From positions 248,001-312,000 of the forward strand of contig NZ_CAJRAU010000006.1 of the NCBI RefSeq assembly GCF_907165045.1: a DNA stretch of 64,000 nt, read 5' to 3'. Positions 1-9,057 of this stretch are shown here, one piece after another (position 1 is the stretch's first letter; every line of letters begins with the position of its first letter). Source of the DNA: Dyadobacter linearis (GTDB lineage: Bacteria; Bacteroidota; Bacteroidia; Cytophagales; Spirosomataceae). The notes under the pieces were generated by a model. That model had not been told where the DNA came from. It worked only from the letters and a program-made list of their open reading frames with translations, and did no database searches. Both the position numbers and the translations under genes were made by a program.

Positions 1-168
1 ATTCATGGCTTCATTTTTTAGATGATAAATGATGATTTTATAAGCAGCACTTATAAATTATTCTCGCAAATAATTCAGCAGTTACTTCGCCGGCAATATG
101 AAGTTTATTTGTAATTCGAACGGTGATAATGATTGAACGGCAACCGATGAATTAATAAAAGGTAAAAC

Positions 169-206
169 AAAAAAAGGCGGGCAATTTCCATTGGAAATTG
201 CCCGCC
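169..206 (-). terminator. Rho-independent terminator of the phosphodiesterase operon
   Basis: A 15-bp perfect stem (GGCGGGCAATTTCCA and its complement) with a one-base centre lies 24 bases beyond the stop of the 230-1771 gene. On the minus strand it is followed by seven T residues (the A run at 169-175). This is a textbook intrinsic terminator for leftward transcription. The remaining 168 bases to the window edge are AT-rich and show no gene. Confidence 0.85.
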
Positions 207-229
207 CTAATTAATTAAATGATGTAATA

Positions 230-1771
230 TTACTTCTTAAATATCCTTTCTGTTTTACTGAAATCAAAATAACGATACTTACCTAAAACCGTCATTTCCA
301 ATGACAGAAAATAGGTTCCCCATGAATGTGTTACTTCCGTTTTTATCAATTCCTTTTTTGCATTGCCTATTTTTTTACCTGACTTTTTAAGAAGCTCCGA
401 AACTGCTCTTCCGTCCATTTTTTCAGGCTGGGGAATGTTGTAAATGCTGAGTATCGTAGGCGCAATATCGATATTGGAAGTGGGCAGCTCGGTCACTGCG
501 ACATTCTTAAAATCGGGGCCTTTGGCAAACAGGTTAATATGTATTTCGTGTGGACTCGAACCGCCGTGCCCCGCCTTGCCTTTTGAATAGTCGGTTCCCG
601 CAAAACCCGCCTCATTTTTCACATCGTTCCAGGCCGGCGCTACCAGGATATCTCCCGTGCGCTGCGGGTGATTGAAATGAATTGCATCAAACGAAAGTGT
701 GCCTTCCACCCAGCCATTTACGTCGCCTTCCTGTTTGGCCTTTGTGAAAATCGCCCCGATCCACTCTTCCTCCTGCAATGCTGCGACGATCTTCCTAATT
801 ACCTCAGGATCATGGTTTTTAACATATATACTCCCCTCCGCCAATATCACATCGTCCGATTCCTTGTCTTTTTTCAATCCCTCCTGAATCAGGAAATCGG
901 TCACGCTCATACTTCCGATCTGTGTCACAAAACCGTGATCCGTTGAGATAATGATATTGAATTTCTCTGTAAGCTCCTTATTCTGAATCTCTTGCAGGAT
1001 CCGTCCAAACTGACCGTCAACAAACTTGATCGCTTCCACAGCCTCGGGCGAGCCGATCCCATGTTCGTGTGCGGCACCGTCGGGGTCCGAGAGCCAGATC
1101 GCACTCACCAGCGGACCGTCTTTCGCCAATCCATATTTCAGCAATGCATCTGTTACCCATTTATGCCGGTTAAAATCTTTGTCCCCGTCTTTGGAAATTT
1201 CGCCTATATCAACCAAAACCTGCGCTTTAAATGCTTCCGGCAAAATCAGATCCGGGTTAACGATCGCGCCGCCGCTCACTTTATTATTTTGCAAAAAAGC
1301 CTGTCCGGTGGTCCCTGAGCTGAATATCATCATTTTCTCCCCAGCCGCTTCGAGGATTTCACCTATTGAAGCAGCAGTTAAAATCGGCCCACCGGTTGCA
1401 GCGGGTATTCTGGTCAGATCCGGATAGCCGGTACCGATGCTTTTGGACGCATCCACCTCCGGAATGTAAATCGCATTACCCAGCAAACCGTGTGTACCCG
1501 GGTAAGATCCTGTGGCATAAGAAGCGGAGTTGACCCGCGTCACCGTCGGAAAAACGCTGTGGTGATTTTTTGCAAAACAGGCTTTTTCCTTGAACGCGAA
1601 CAGATTCGGCATTTGCTCCTGCGTAATATAGTCCGGCCGCAATCCGTCGAAAAACACGATCAGTGTTTTGTTCCTGTTCGTCCCGGCGGACTTTCCTTTT
1701 TGAGCAAAAACAAAATTTTGAGAAAAACCTATACTTAAAATTGCAATTAACAGCGAAGAGAATCTAATCAT
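230..1771 (-). CDS. Secreted alkaline phosphatase superfamily phosphodiesterase (nucleotide pyrophosphatase-like)
   Basis: This 513-residue protein begins with a Sec signal peptide (cleavage near VFAQ, residue 24) and then a type I phosphodiesterase/nucleotide pyrophosphatase fold. D42 in FFDGLRPD and T78 in FPTVTRVN match the first metal-binding Asp and the nucleophilic Thr of this family. STDHG and GHGGSSPHEIH supply the second set of metal ligands. It should hydrolyse phosphodiester or phosphomonoester bonds in the periplasm or outside the cell; the substrate cannot be read from the sequence. It is the last gene of a leftward trio with the propeller-like protein (10-base gap) and the VOC protein, and a strong terminator follows. 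Confidence 0.85.
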   Translation of the reverse strand: MIRFSSLLIAILSIGFSQNFVFAQKGKSAGTNRNKTLIVFFDGLRPDYITQEQMPNLFAFKEKACFAKNHHSVFPTVTRVNSASYATGSYPGTHGLLGNAIYIPEVDASKSIGTGYPDLTRIPAATGGPILTAASIGEILEAAGEKMMIFSSGTTGQAFLQNNKVSGGAIVNPDLILPEAFKAQVLVDIGEISKDGDKDFNRHKWVTDALLKYGLAKDGPLVSAIWLSDPDGAAHEHGIGSPEAVEAIKFVDGQFGRILQEIQNKELTEKFNIIISTDHGFVTQIGSMSVTDFLIQEGLKKDKESDDVILAEGSIYVKNHDPEVIRKIVAALQEEEWIGAIFTKAKQEGDVNGWVEGTLSFDAIHFNHPQRTGDILVAPAWNDVKNEAGFAGTDYSKGKAGHGGSSPHEIHINLFAKGPDFKNVAVTELPTSNIDIAPTILSIYNIPQPEKMDGRAVSELLKKSGKKIGNAKKELIKTEVTHSWGTYFLSLEMTVLGKYRYFDFSKTERIFKK

Positions 1772-1781
1772 AAAAATGCCT

Positions 1782-2579
1782 TTAATCGATTTTAGAAACA
1801 GTTACAGCATTAGCCGATCTTTTAATTCCATACAATACCACGCCACTTTTTACAGATTGGTCAAAGGCAATGCCCTGGCCTTCAACAGGCGCCGGCAAAG
1901 TGGCCAGATGTTCCAGGGTGTAACCCGATTTAGGTATTTTCAGCACATACAATTCAGGCCGGTCGTGGCCGGTGCAATAGAGTTTTCCATCGTTTCCCCA
2001 GCCGCCGCCGGAATTACTTTTAGGCGTAAAAAGAGCGATCAGATTTTTAGGAAACACCCAGGATTCGAGCTCGCGCCACTCCATATCATATTTCACAAGC
2101 GCCGTCCAGCGCACATCCCTGCCCTCGCTGGCTTCCTTGCCCGCATAATGCGCGAAGCCCGCCCACCAGAATCCGTCTTTCTGGTCAATCCAGGTCAGAG
2201 ATCCGTGCGGGGCGATGCCAAAACTATGGTTACCAATATGCTGCATCGTCTTCACATCGAATATCTCGATCGAGCTGGCCATCGGAATTTCAGGATAATT
2301 GGTATTGGCACAATAAAGCTTCCCTTTGATCACCACGCCGCTGTTCAGGTGCTTGATCCCCTCCTTTTCTCCATCCCAGGTTTTAATCAGCTTCGCATCT
2401 TTTTTACTGTATTTGCTGATCGTACTATTGTTGATCGCATAAAAGAAATCGGCGTCCACCGCCACTGCCTGCTTTGCTTCGGCGACCTGGAAACTTGAAA
2501 TTTCGGTGACCGTCTGGGCTGTCAGCAAGTGCGCGCCAAACAGTGTAATCAGGAGTAAAAATCCGTGTAATAGCTTCAT
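1782..2579 (-). CDS. Secreted propeller-like protein of unknown function
   Basis: About 265 residues from the chosen ATG, which places a Sec signal (LLITLFGAHLLTAQ) directly at the N-terminus; an ATG six codons upstream gives a less typical leader. The mature part has repeated short strands with motifs such as AVAVDADFFYAIN, LYCANTNYPEIP and KLYCTGHDRPELYVL. These look like blades of a YncE- or lactonase-type beta-propeller. I do not recognise a named family and see no catalytic signature. It sits 10 bases upstream of the secreted phosphodiesterase on the same strand, so the two are probably made together and act in the same compartment. Confidence 0.7.
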   Translation of the reverse strand: MKLLHGFLLLITLFGAHLLTAQTVTEISSFQVAEAKQAVAVDADFFYAINNSTISKYSKKDAKLIKTWDGEKEGIKHLNSGVVIKGKLYCANTNYPEIPMASSIEIFDVKTMQHIGNHSFGIAPHGSLTWIDQKDGFWWAGFAHYAGKEASEGRDVRWTALVKYDMEWRELESWVFPKNLIALFTPKSNSGGGWGNDGKLYCTGHDRPELYVLKIPKSGYTLEHLATLPAPVEGQGIAFDQSVKSGVVLYGIKRSANAVTVSKID

Positions 2580-2626
2580 TTGAAATTGTAATAACATTGA
2601 AAAGTAAAAGTAGCCAATCGCCCTCC

Positions 2627-3034
2627 TTACTCGTCAAGTATTTCAAATATCCATTGCACTGAATATTTGTCGGTCAGCGTCGCCCATTCGCCTGTCTGAA
2701 TATCGTGCGACAAGGGACCTGTTACTTCACCTTTGCGGGAAAGTCTGGCAAAGATCGTTTGCAATTGGTCGTCTCTTTTCATGCTGATCAGCAGGGAAAT
2801 GCTGTTTCCCGCGTATAACCCTTCGTTACTGCTCATGTCAGACGCAAAAAGACTAATATGCTCGGATACCAGACTGGCCTGCACGACCAGCTTTTGCATA
2901 TCCTCGGGCAGGTCGCGACCGAAAGGCGCTTCGCCGAGGTAGGTAAACCGCAATTTGCCGCCGAAGCAAGAATGGTAGAACCGCATCGCCTCTTTGCAGT
3001 TGCCATTGAATGTAAGAAATGGGAAAATGGCCAT
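2627..3034 (-). CDS. VOC family protein (PhnB/glyoxalase-like)
   Basis: A 135-residue cytosolic protein of the vicinal-oxygen-chelate fold. It opens with FPFLTFNGNCKEAMRFY, the usual first beta-alpha unit of the PhnB-like subgroup, and closes with a typical strand near SVQWIFEI. The start was placed at the ATG before AIFPFL because homologues begin there; an upstream ATG would add 16 residues of low-complexity sequence. Members of this subgroup often lack a proven enzymatic role, and no substrate can be assigned. It is the first gene of the leftward VOC, propeller-like protein, phosphodiesterase group, with a 47-base gap to the next gene. Confidence 0.75.
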   Translation of the reverse strand: MAIFPFLTFNGNCKEAMRFYHSCFGGKLRFTYLGEAPFGRDLPEDMQKLVVQASLVSEHISLFASDMSSNEGLYAGNSISLLISMKRDDQLQTIFARLSRKGEVTGPLSHDIQTGEWATLTDKYSVQWIFEILDE

Positions 3035-3258
3035 GACAGAATCTCCGAATATTGGCTGGGGCGTTTTATCGGCAGTTTGCAATCCGTATGTTGCACACCG
3101 GTAACATATTACAAATTTGCGCGTCTTATAACCTAAAAGCAGGGTGTGTTTACGGCGATATTAGGGGGTAAAAGCGTCAGCTACTCAGGCGCGATTTTTT
3201 GGTATTTTGTCCAAAATAGCGAAATCAATAATAGCCGACTAACTTTCCACTGAGCATT

Positions 3259-4122
3259 TTGAAGACAATATATCTGGCAGATGATGACGAAGACGACCGG
3301 ATGCTGATCCGCGAAGCGATCGAACGCGTCATTCACGACGTGAGGATACTGGAAGTGAGCGATGGAGAAAGTCTGCTGGCCATGATCAATTCCCAGAAAG
3401 GCTCTGCGGATTCGGAGTTGATCCTGATGGATATGAATATGCCCCGCCTCAATGGGCTGGAAGCACTTTCTGTATTAAAGGCGGATACAGACACGCAGCA
3501 TATTCCGGTACTGATGATGTCGACCACATCAAGCCAGGAGCTGGTTAGAAAAGCATACGAAGAGGGGATCAACGCCTACATCGTTAAGCCGGTGAGCTCT
3601 GCCGAATTCACACATCTGGCCCAGTCGATCGACGTTTGTTTTTTGCACTCTAACCTCCATATTCAGGATACTTTCGACAAGCCGAATCTGAAAGACACCA
3701 GTATTCTGGTGATTGAGGACAACAAAGATCATCTGTTACTGATCCGTGCGGATATCCGTCAAAGCATGCCCGATGTACAAGTGATTACAATGAGCGAGGA
3801 GGCCAAAGTGCTGGATTTTTTCAGGACCGAGCTTCCGAGAATGCCGCAAAAACCGCATCTGGTTTTGCTGGATCTGTATTTTCCAAGCCGGGAAGCGGGG
3901 ATAGATCTGCTGCAAAGGGTACGGGAAATACTGATCATGCACAAATTACTCAGTATCCCGCTGATCGTTTTCAGCTACTCCGACGATCCCCGGGATATTC
4001 ATGCCAGCTATCAGAACAATGCGAACGGATATATGGTAAAAGGCGTCGATATAGCGGACTGGGAAAGCGATTTCAAAAGTCTGCATAACTTCTGGTGGAA
4101 TACCGTTTCCCTGCCAAAATGA
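3259..4122 (+). CDS. Stand-alone double response-regulator receiver protein (REC-REC)
   Basis: 287 residues made of two receiver domains and nothing else. Domain 1 (about 3-125) has the acidic pocket DDD at 8-10, phospho-acceptor D58 in LILMDMNMPRLNG and the Lys in VKPVS. Domain 2 (about 147-280) has IEDNKDH and acceptor D205 in LVLLDLYFP, with a later Lys in MVKG. There is no DNA-binding or enzymatic output domain, so it probably relays phosphate or works by protein contact. The start is TTG: the next in-frame ATG (residue 15) would remove the acidic pocket of the first domain. A cognate kinase is not adjacent; the hybrid kinase at 10210-13215 is the nearest candidate. Confidence 0.85.
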   Translation: MKTIYLADDDEDDRMLIREAIERVIHDVRILEVSDGESLLAMINSQKGSADSELILMDMNMPRLNGLEALSVLKADTDTQHIPVLMMSTTSSQELVRKAYEEGINAYIVKPVSSAEFTHLAQSIDVCFLHSNLHIQDTFDKPNLKDTSILVIEDNKDHLLLIRADIRQSMPDVQVITMSEEAKVLDFFRTELPRMPQKPHLVLLDLYFPSREAGIDLLQRVREILIMHKLLSIPLIVFSYSDDPRDIHASYQNNANGYMVKGVDIADWESDFKSLHNFWWNTVSLPK

Positions 4123-4198
4123 TGCAATTTCTATTATAAGCCTGGGGCCTCCCGACCCTTTCGCTGATGTCATTTCCAAAACTAATCCTTGCACAAGC

Positions 4199-4226
4199 CA
4201 CGATACCGACCTAATTTAGTATCGTG
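4199..4226. promoter_or_regulatory. Inverted repeat over the first base pairs of metal-efflux locus 1, possible operator
   Basis: CACGATAC at 4199-4206 is repeated in inverted form as GTATCGTG at 4219-4226, perfect over 8 bp with a 12-bp spacer, so the half-sites are 20 bp (two helical turns) apart. The right half-site overlaps the GTG start of the small accessory gene, and a TAATTTAG box (4212-4219), one base off the Bacteroidota -7 motif, lies between them. The geometry fits a dimeric regulator blocking the promoter of the efflux operon. It could also act as an RNA hairpin if transcription starts further upstream. Confidence 0.4.
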
Positions 4227-4601
4227 AAAAGGCTCATTTTACATATTATGCTGACGATCCTGATCCTGGATACAACTTCTTTGTATCAGGTTTTCAAGGC
4301 TCCTACGCTATTCCGGCATTATATTGAGCATAAGGCATTGAACCAGAATATCAGCTTCATGGACTTCCTTTCCATGCATTACTGGGGCGATGATATGGAT
4401 GATAATGACGACGAAAAGGACATGCAACTGCCTTTCAAGAAATTTGAGATCCAGCATACCAGTTTCCTTTTCGTACCCTTTTCAAATTCTTTTACTTTCA
4501 AAAATACCTACTGGCCGATCAAGCCGGATTACGGTCCCGACCAGCCGCAGGGACATTACAATGCCGCATTAGGCTCTCTTTTTCGCCCGCCGCGAGTTTA
4601 A
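4224..4601 (+). CDS. Small secreted accessory protein of the heavy-metal efflux locus
   Basis: 125 residues starting at GTG. The N-terminus (KRLILHIMLTILILDTTS) is a signal peptide or membrane anchor. The middle is rich in acidic residues (DDMDDNDDEKD), which could bind metal, and the protein ends in FRPPRV. Small ORFs of this kind are commonly seen just upstream of CusA/CzcA-type pumps in Bacteroidota; their role is unknown to me. The gene lies 100 bases upstream of the CzcA::TolC fusion on the same strand. The equivalent position in locus 2 is held by a different small protein (50177-50497) that ends in an alike tail, WQPPRA. Confidence 0.65.
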   Translation: MKRLILHIMLTILILDTTSLYQVFKAPTLFRHYIEHKALNQNISFMDFLSMHYWGDDMDDNDDEKDMQLPFKKFEIQHTSFLFVPFSNSFTFKNTYWPIKPDYGPDQPQGHYNAALGSLFRPPRV

Positions 4602-4701
4602 ATACCAACATACAGCAGGATAGTTCTGTCCTGTCACGACTATGCGCTCACCGTTTGCTGAGCCCGTAGCCTGTTTGCTATGTATTTATACTCAATAGGT
4701 T

Positions 4702-7700
4702 ATGCTTAATAAAATCATACAATTTTCAGTTCATAATAAACTAGTAATTGGTCTGTTCATGCTGCTGTGGGTTGCCCACGGTACTTATGAAGTGACGCAG
4801 TTACCAATCGACGCAGTTCCCGATATTACCAACAACCAGGTACAGGTGATCACCACCGCGCCTGCTTTGGGTGCCGAAGACGTAGAAAGACTAATCACTT
4901 TTCCGATCGAACAGGCTATCAGCAACATTCCCGGCTTAAAGGAAAGCCGAAGCCTCTCGCGTTTCGGACTTTCCCTGATCACCATCGTTTTTGAAGACGG
5001 TTCCGACATTTACTGGGCGCGGCAGCAGGTTACCGAGCGGCTCGCCCAGGTAGAGATCGACGAAAATGCTGAAAAGCCTGAGCTAGCGCCTGTTACGACG
5101 GGTTTGGGGGAGATATATCAATACGTGATCAAGCCGAAAGCAGGATTTGAGAAGAAATTTTCACTCGCCGACCTGCGTACTACCCAGGATTGGATTGTGA
5201 AACGCCAGCTCCTCGGCACCCCCGGCGTGGCCGACGTTTCCACCTTCGGCGGCGAGCTTAAGCAATATGAAGTGGCCGTGAATCCGGCCAATTTGAAAGC
5301 GGTTAATCTCACGATCAGTGACGTGTTCACTGCATTGGGGCGAAACAACCAGAATACCGGCGGTGCGTATATAGAGAAGGGTCCCGCTGTTCTATACATC
5401 AGAAGTGTAGGTTTAGCCGGTTCGCAGGCGGATATACAGGATATTGTGGTCAAAAATAACGCGAACGGAACGCCCGTACTGATCCGCGATATTGCCGAAG
5501 TGCGGCTTGGCTCGGCGATCCGTTATGGCGCGCTCACTATGGCCGGTACCGGTGAAGTTTCGGGGGGAATTGTGATGATGCTCAAAGGCGGCAACTCTTC
5601 GGATGTGATCAAAAATGTCAAAAAACGCATTGCTGAAATCCAGAAAACCTTGCCCGAAGGATTGGAGATCGAGCCATTTCTCGACCGCACCAAAATGGTC
5701 AATAACGCGATTGGCACCGTTGAAAAGAACTTATCTGAGGGCGCGTTAATCGTAGTCCTGGTATTGGTACTGTTTCTGGGAAACCTTCGCGCGGGCCTCA
5801 TCGTAGCCTCCGTGATCCCGCTTTCCATGCTTTTCGCGATCACAATGATGAACACTTTCGGCGTGAGCGGTAACCTGATGAGCCTCGGCGCGCTGGATTT
5901 TGGATTGATCGTCGACGGCGCGGTGATCATCGTCGAAGCGATTTTACACCACTTGCATTCCTCTAAAAAGTATGCGGGCGTCCATGCAATCTCGCAGGAT
6001 GAAATGGACCGTGAAGTCACCGGCTCGGCCTCGCGCATGATGAATGCGGCGGTTTTTGGCCAGATCATCGTTCTGATCGTGTACCTGCCGATCCTTTCTC
6101 TTTCAGGTATTGAGGGAAAAATGTTCAAGCCGATGGCGCAAACCGTCGCCTTCGCAATCCTGGGTGCATTCATACTTTCGCTTACCTATGTGCCAATGAT
6201 TAGTGCACTGTTTATCAGCAAGAAAGTCACGCACAAACCGAACATTTCTGACAGGATGATGGCGAAGCTCGAAGCCGGTTACCATAACATGCTGACCCGC
6301 GCGCTGCATTTCAAAAAGTCTATGGTAGTTGCTGCATTTGCATTGTTCGGCATTGCTGTTTTTATATTTTCCCAAATGGGCGGAGAATTCATTCCGCAGC
6401 TTGAAGAAGGCGATTTTGCGACTGAAACGAGGTTGCTGGTGGGTACCAACCTGAGCACGACGATAGATGCGATCAACCGCGTTTCTGAAAGGTTGCAATC
6501 GCAATATCCCGAAGTGGAAAAGGTAGTTTCCCGGATCGGCAGCGCCGAAATCCCGACTGACCCGATGCCGATCGAAGGCGGGGATATGATCATCGGTTTG
6601 AAAGATAAATCCGAATGGACTAGCGCGGAGACATTCACCGAACTCGCCGACAAAATGGCGCAAACTGCCCAGGAAGTGGTGCCGGGCATTACCACCGGCT
6701 TCCAGTATCCCGTACAAATGCGTTTCAACGAGCTGATGACGGGCGCAAAACAGGATGTGGTATGTAAAATTTTTGGCGAGGATCTAAACAAGCTCGCAAC
6801 CTACGCCGAGCAGCTGGGCACTATTTCGAAAACCGTAAAAGGTACTGCCGACTGGTACGTCGAAAAAGTGACCGGCATGCCGCAGATCGTCATTGAATTC
6901 AACAGGCGCGAGATTGCGAAATACGGATTAAATATCGACGATATCAACCGCACGATCAATGCTGCATTTGCAGGCGCAGCCGCAGGCCAGATCTATGAAG
7001 GAGAGAAGAAGTTTGACCTGGTAGTACGAGTTGGGAATGAAGGCCGCAAGAGCATTGCCGATGTGCAAAACCTGCCGATTTCCACGCCTTCGGGCATGCA
7101 GATACCCCTTTATCAGGTTGCGACCATTCAGGAAATCGAAGGCCCAAACCAGATCCAGCGGGAGAATACGCGGCGGCGGATCATCGTCGGTTTCAACGTC
7201 CGCGGCCGCGATGTACAGTCGATCGTGGAGGAGCTGCAACAAAAAGTGGAAGGAAAAATCCGCTTCGAGCCAGGGTACACCGTTACTTACGGAGGCGCTT
7301 TTGAAAACCTGCAACAGGCAAAAGCGCGGCTGATCATAGCAGTTCCGGTGGCGCTGCTGCTGATTTTCGTCATGCTCTATTTCGCATTCTCGTCAATCCG
7401 CGAAGGTGCGCTGATCTACACGGCGATCCCGCTTTCGGCGATCGGCGGCGTGTTTGCGCTGGCGATGCGCGGTATGCCTTTCAGTATCTCGGCCGGCGTA
7501 GGCTTTATCGCATTGTTTGGGGTTGCTGTTTTAAATGGCATCGTGCTGATCTCGGAATTCAACCGCCTCAAAACGGAAGGTACGATCACCAATGCACTGG
7601 AACTGGTACTGACCGGCACCCGAAACCGCCTCCGACCGGTACTGATGACCGCCGCCGTAGCTTCGCTGGGATTTTTACCAATGGCGCTCAGCAATGGCGC

Positions 7701-9057
7701 CGGGGCAGAAGTGCAGCGACCGCTCGCGACCGTGGTGATCGGCGGGCTAATCACCGCTACCTTGTTGACGCTCTTTGTGTTACCGGCTTTGTATCTTTTG
7801 TTTGAGGGTAAAAAGAAGATAGCATCGGTGCCGAAATCGCTGGCTTTACTCCCACTACTTTTTGCGGCTACCCTGGTCAATGCACAGCCAAAACCGATCG
7901 ACCTGCCAACCGCGATCACAATTGCCAAACAAAGAAACCTGCAAGTACAAAGTGCGCGGCTGGGAGAAAAAAGTAGTGAGCAGTTACAGAAAAGCGCGTT
8001 TGATATCCCTAAAACGAATTTCAATGCAGATATCGGAAAGTTTAATAGTGTCAACAACGACACCCGTTTCGGGGTGAGTCAAACGTTCAGTTTCCCGGCA
8101 GTTTATACCAATCAGCGCCGAACACTGGAAGCTAATTTTACAGCAGCACAGGCACAAACGCGGTTGACCGAGCTTGAAATTCGCACCAGCCTGCGTCAAT
8201 TGTTCTATGAATATGCCAGCTTGACCGAGCGTAGGAAACTGCTCATTTACGCCGACAGTATTTTCACACTTTTTGAAACAAAGTCCAACCTGCGTTTTGA
8301 AAAAGGCGAAGCTAATGTGCTGGAAAAAACCGCAGCCCAATCACAGCGCCAGCAGGTAACCAATCAACTGAATATGCTGGAAAGCGACCTGGCAGTCACG
8401 GTCAGATCGTTTAATCTTTTGATTCGCGACAGCATTCAGTATGTACCCCAGATCGGTAGCGCACGCATTGAAAATGTGCTGACAGTCCAGGACTCCGCAT
8501 TGCATAATTTTCCTCTGCTCGACTTGGCGAAAAGCCAGCAGCAAGCTTCCGAATTCCGCTGGAAAACGGAAAAAGCGCGACTGCTGCCCGAGCTGACTCT
8601 CGGTTATAACAATCTCAGTATTGTAGGGTCGCAGCTGGTAAATGGGCAGGAACTCACTTATACCGGCAGGAACAGGTTTAGTTATGTCAATGCAGGAGTC
8701 GCAGTTCCGCTATTTTTCAAAGCGCAGTCTGCGAGAGCAGCAGCGGCAAAAACGGAATTTGAAAAAACCCAAAAAGAAACCGAATACCTCACGCAGCAAA
8801 TCCTGACCGAGCGCGACAATGCACAAACCCAGGTCCGGAAATTCCTCCAAAGTCTTGACTATTTCGAAACCCAGGGCCTGAAAAACGCAGAAGCCATTAT
8901 CACCACCGCCGACGAACAGTTTCAGGCGGGCGAAATCGATTATTTACAATGGGTTATCCTTGTCAATCAATCGATTACAATACGCAGCGAATACATTCAA
9001 TCACTCAGCAGCTACAACCAGGCTGTGATCCAGTTACTCAAACTTAACAATCTGTGA
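4702..9057 (+). CDS. czcA: CzcA-type heavy-metal RND transporter fused to a TolC-like outer-membrane channel (copy 1)
   Basis: 1451 residues. Residues 1 to about 1040 are an HME-RND proton/metal antiporter of the inner membrane with two sets of transmembrane helices. The DFGLIVDGAVIIVE segment has D399, D405 and E412 in the spacing of the CzcA proton-relay residues, which points to divalent cations (Zn, Co or Cd type) rather than the Cu/Ag CusA group. A second hydrophobic stretch ending NAQ (about 1045-1062) looks like a signal peptide buried after the last transmembrane helix. The remaining 390 residues are an OEP/TolC outer-membrane efflux domain. Pump and channel are therefore one ORF, with a signal peptidase site after about A1061 that could release the channel. 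The adaptor gene follows with a 4-base overlap. Confidence 0.9.
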   Translation: MLNKIIQFSVHNKLVIGLFMLLWVAHGTYEVTQLPIDAVPDITNNQVQVITTAPALGAEDVERLITFPIEQAISNIPGLKESRSLSRFGLSLITIVFEDGSDIYWARQQVTERLAQVEIDENAEKPELAPVTTGLGEIYQYVIKPKAGFEKKFSLADLRTTQDWIVKRQLLGTPGVADVSTFGGELKQYEVAVNPANLKAVNLTISDVFTALGRNNQNTGGAYIEKGPAVLYIRSVGLAGSQADIQDIVVKNNANGTPVLIRDIAEVRLGSAIRYGALTMAGTGEVSGGIVMMLKGGNSSDVIKNVKKRIAEIQKTLPEGLEIEPFLDRTKMVNNAIGTVEKNLSEGALIVVLVLVLFLGNLRAGLIVASVIPLSMLFAITMMNTFGVSGNLMSLGALDFGLIVDGAVIIVEAILHHLHSSKKYAGVHAISQDEMDREVTGSASRMMNAAVFGQIIVLIVYLPILSLSGIEGKMFKPMAQTVAFAILGAFILSLTYVPMISALFISKKVTHKPNISDRMMAKLEAGYHNMLTRALHFKKSMVVAAFALFGIAVFIFSQMGGEFIPQLEEGDFATETRLLVGTNLSTTIDAINRVSERLQSQYPEVEKVVSRIGSAEIPTDPMPIEGGDMIIGLKDKSEWTSAETFTELADKMAQTAQEVVPGITTGFQYPVQMRFNELMTGAKQDVVCKIFGEDLNKLATYAEQLGTISKTVKGTADWYVEKVTGMPQIVIEFNRREIAKYGLNIDDINRTINAAFAGAAAGQIYEGEKKFDLVVRVGNEGRKSIADVQNLPISTPSGMQIPLYQVATIQEIEGPNQIQRENTRRRIIVGFNVRGRDVQSIVEELQQKVEGKIRFEPGYTVTYGGAFENLQQAKARLIIAVPVALLLIFVMLYFAFSSIREGALIYTAIPLSAIGGVFALAMRGMPFSISAGVGFIALFGVAVLNGIVLISEFNRLKTEGTITNALELVLTGTRNRLRPVLMTAAVASLGFLPMALSNGAGAEVQRPLATVVIGGLITATLLTLFVLPALYLLFEGKKKIASVPKSLALLPLLFAATLVNAQPKPIDLPTAITIAKQRNLQVQSARLGEKSSEQLQKSAFDIPKTNFNADIGKFNSVNNDTRFGVSQTFSFPAVYTNQRRTLEANFTAAQAQTRLTELEIRTSLRQLFYEYASLTERRKLLIYADSIFTLFETKSNLRFEKGEANVLEKTAAQSQRQQVTNQLNMLESDLAVTVRSFNLLIRDSIQYVPQIGSARIENVLTVQDSALHNFPLLDLAKSQQQASEFRWKTEKARLLPELTLGYNNLSIVGSQLVNGQELTYTGRNRFSYVNAGVAVPLFFKAQSARAAAAKTEFEKTQKETEYLTQQILTERDNAQTQVRKFLQSLDYFETQGLKNAEAIITTADEQFQAGEIDYLQWVILVNQSITIRSEYIQSLSSYNQAVIQLLKLNNL

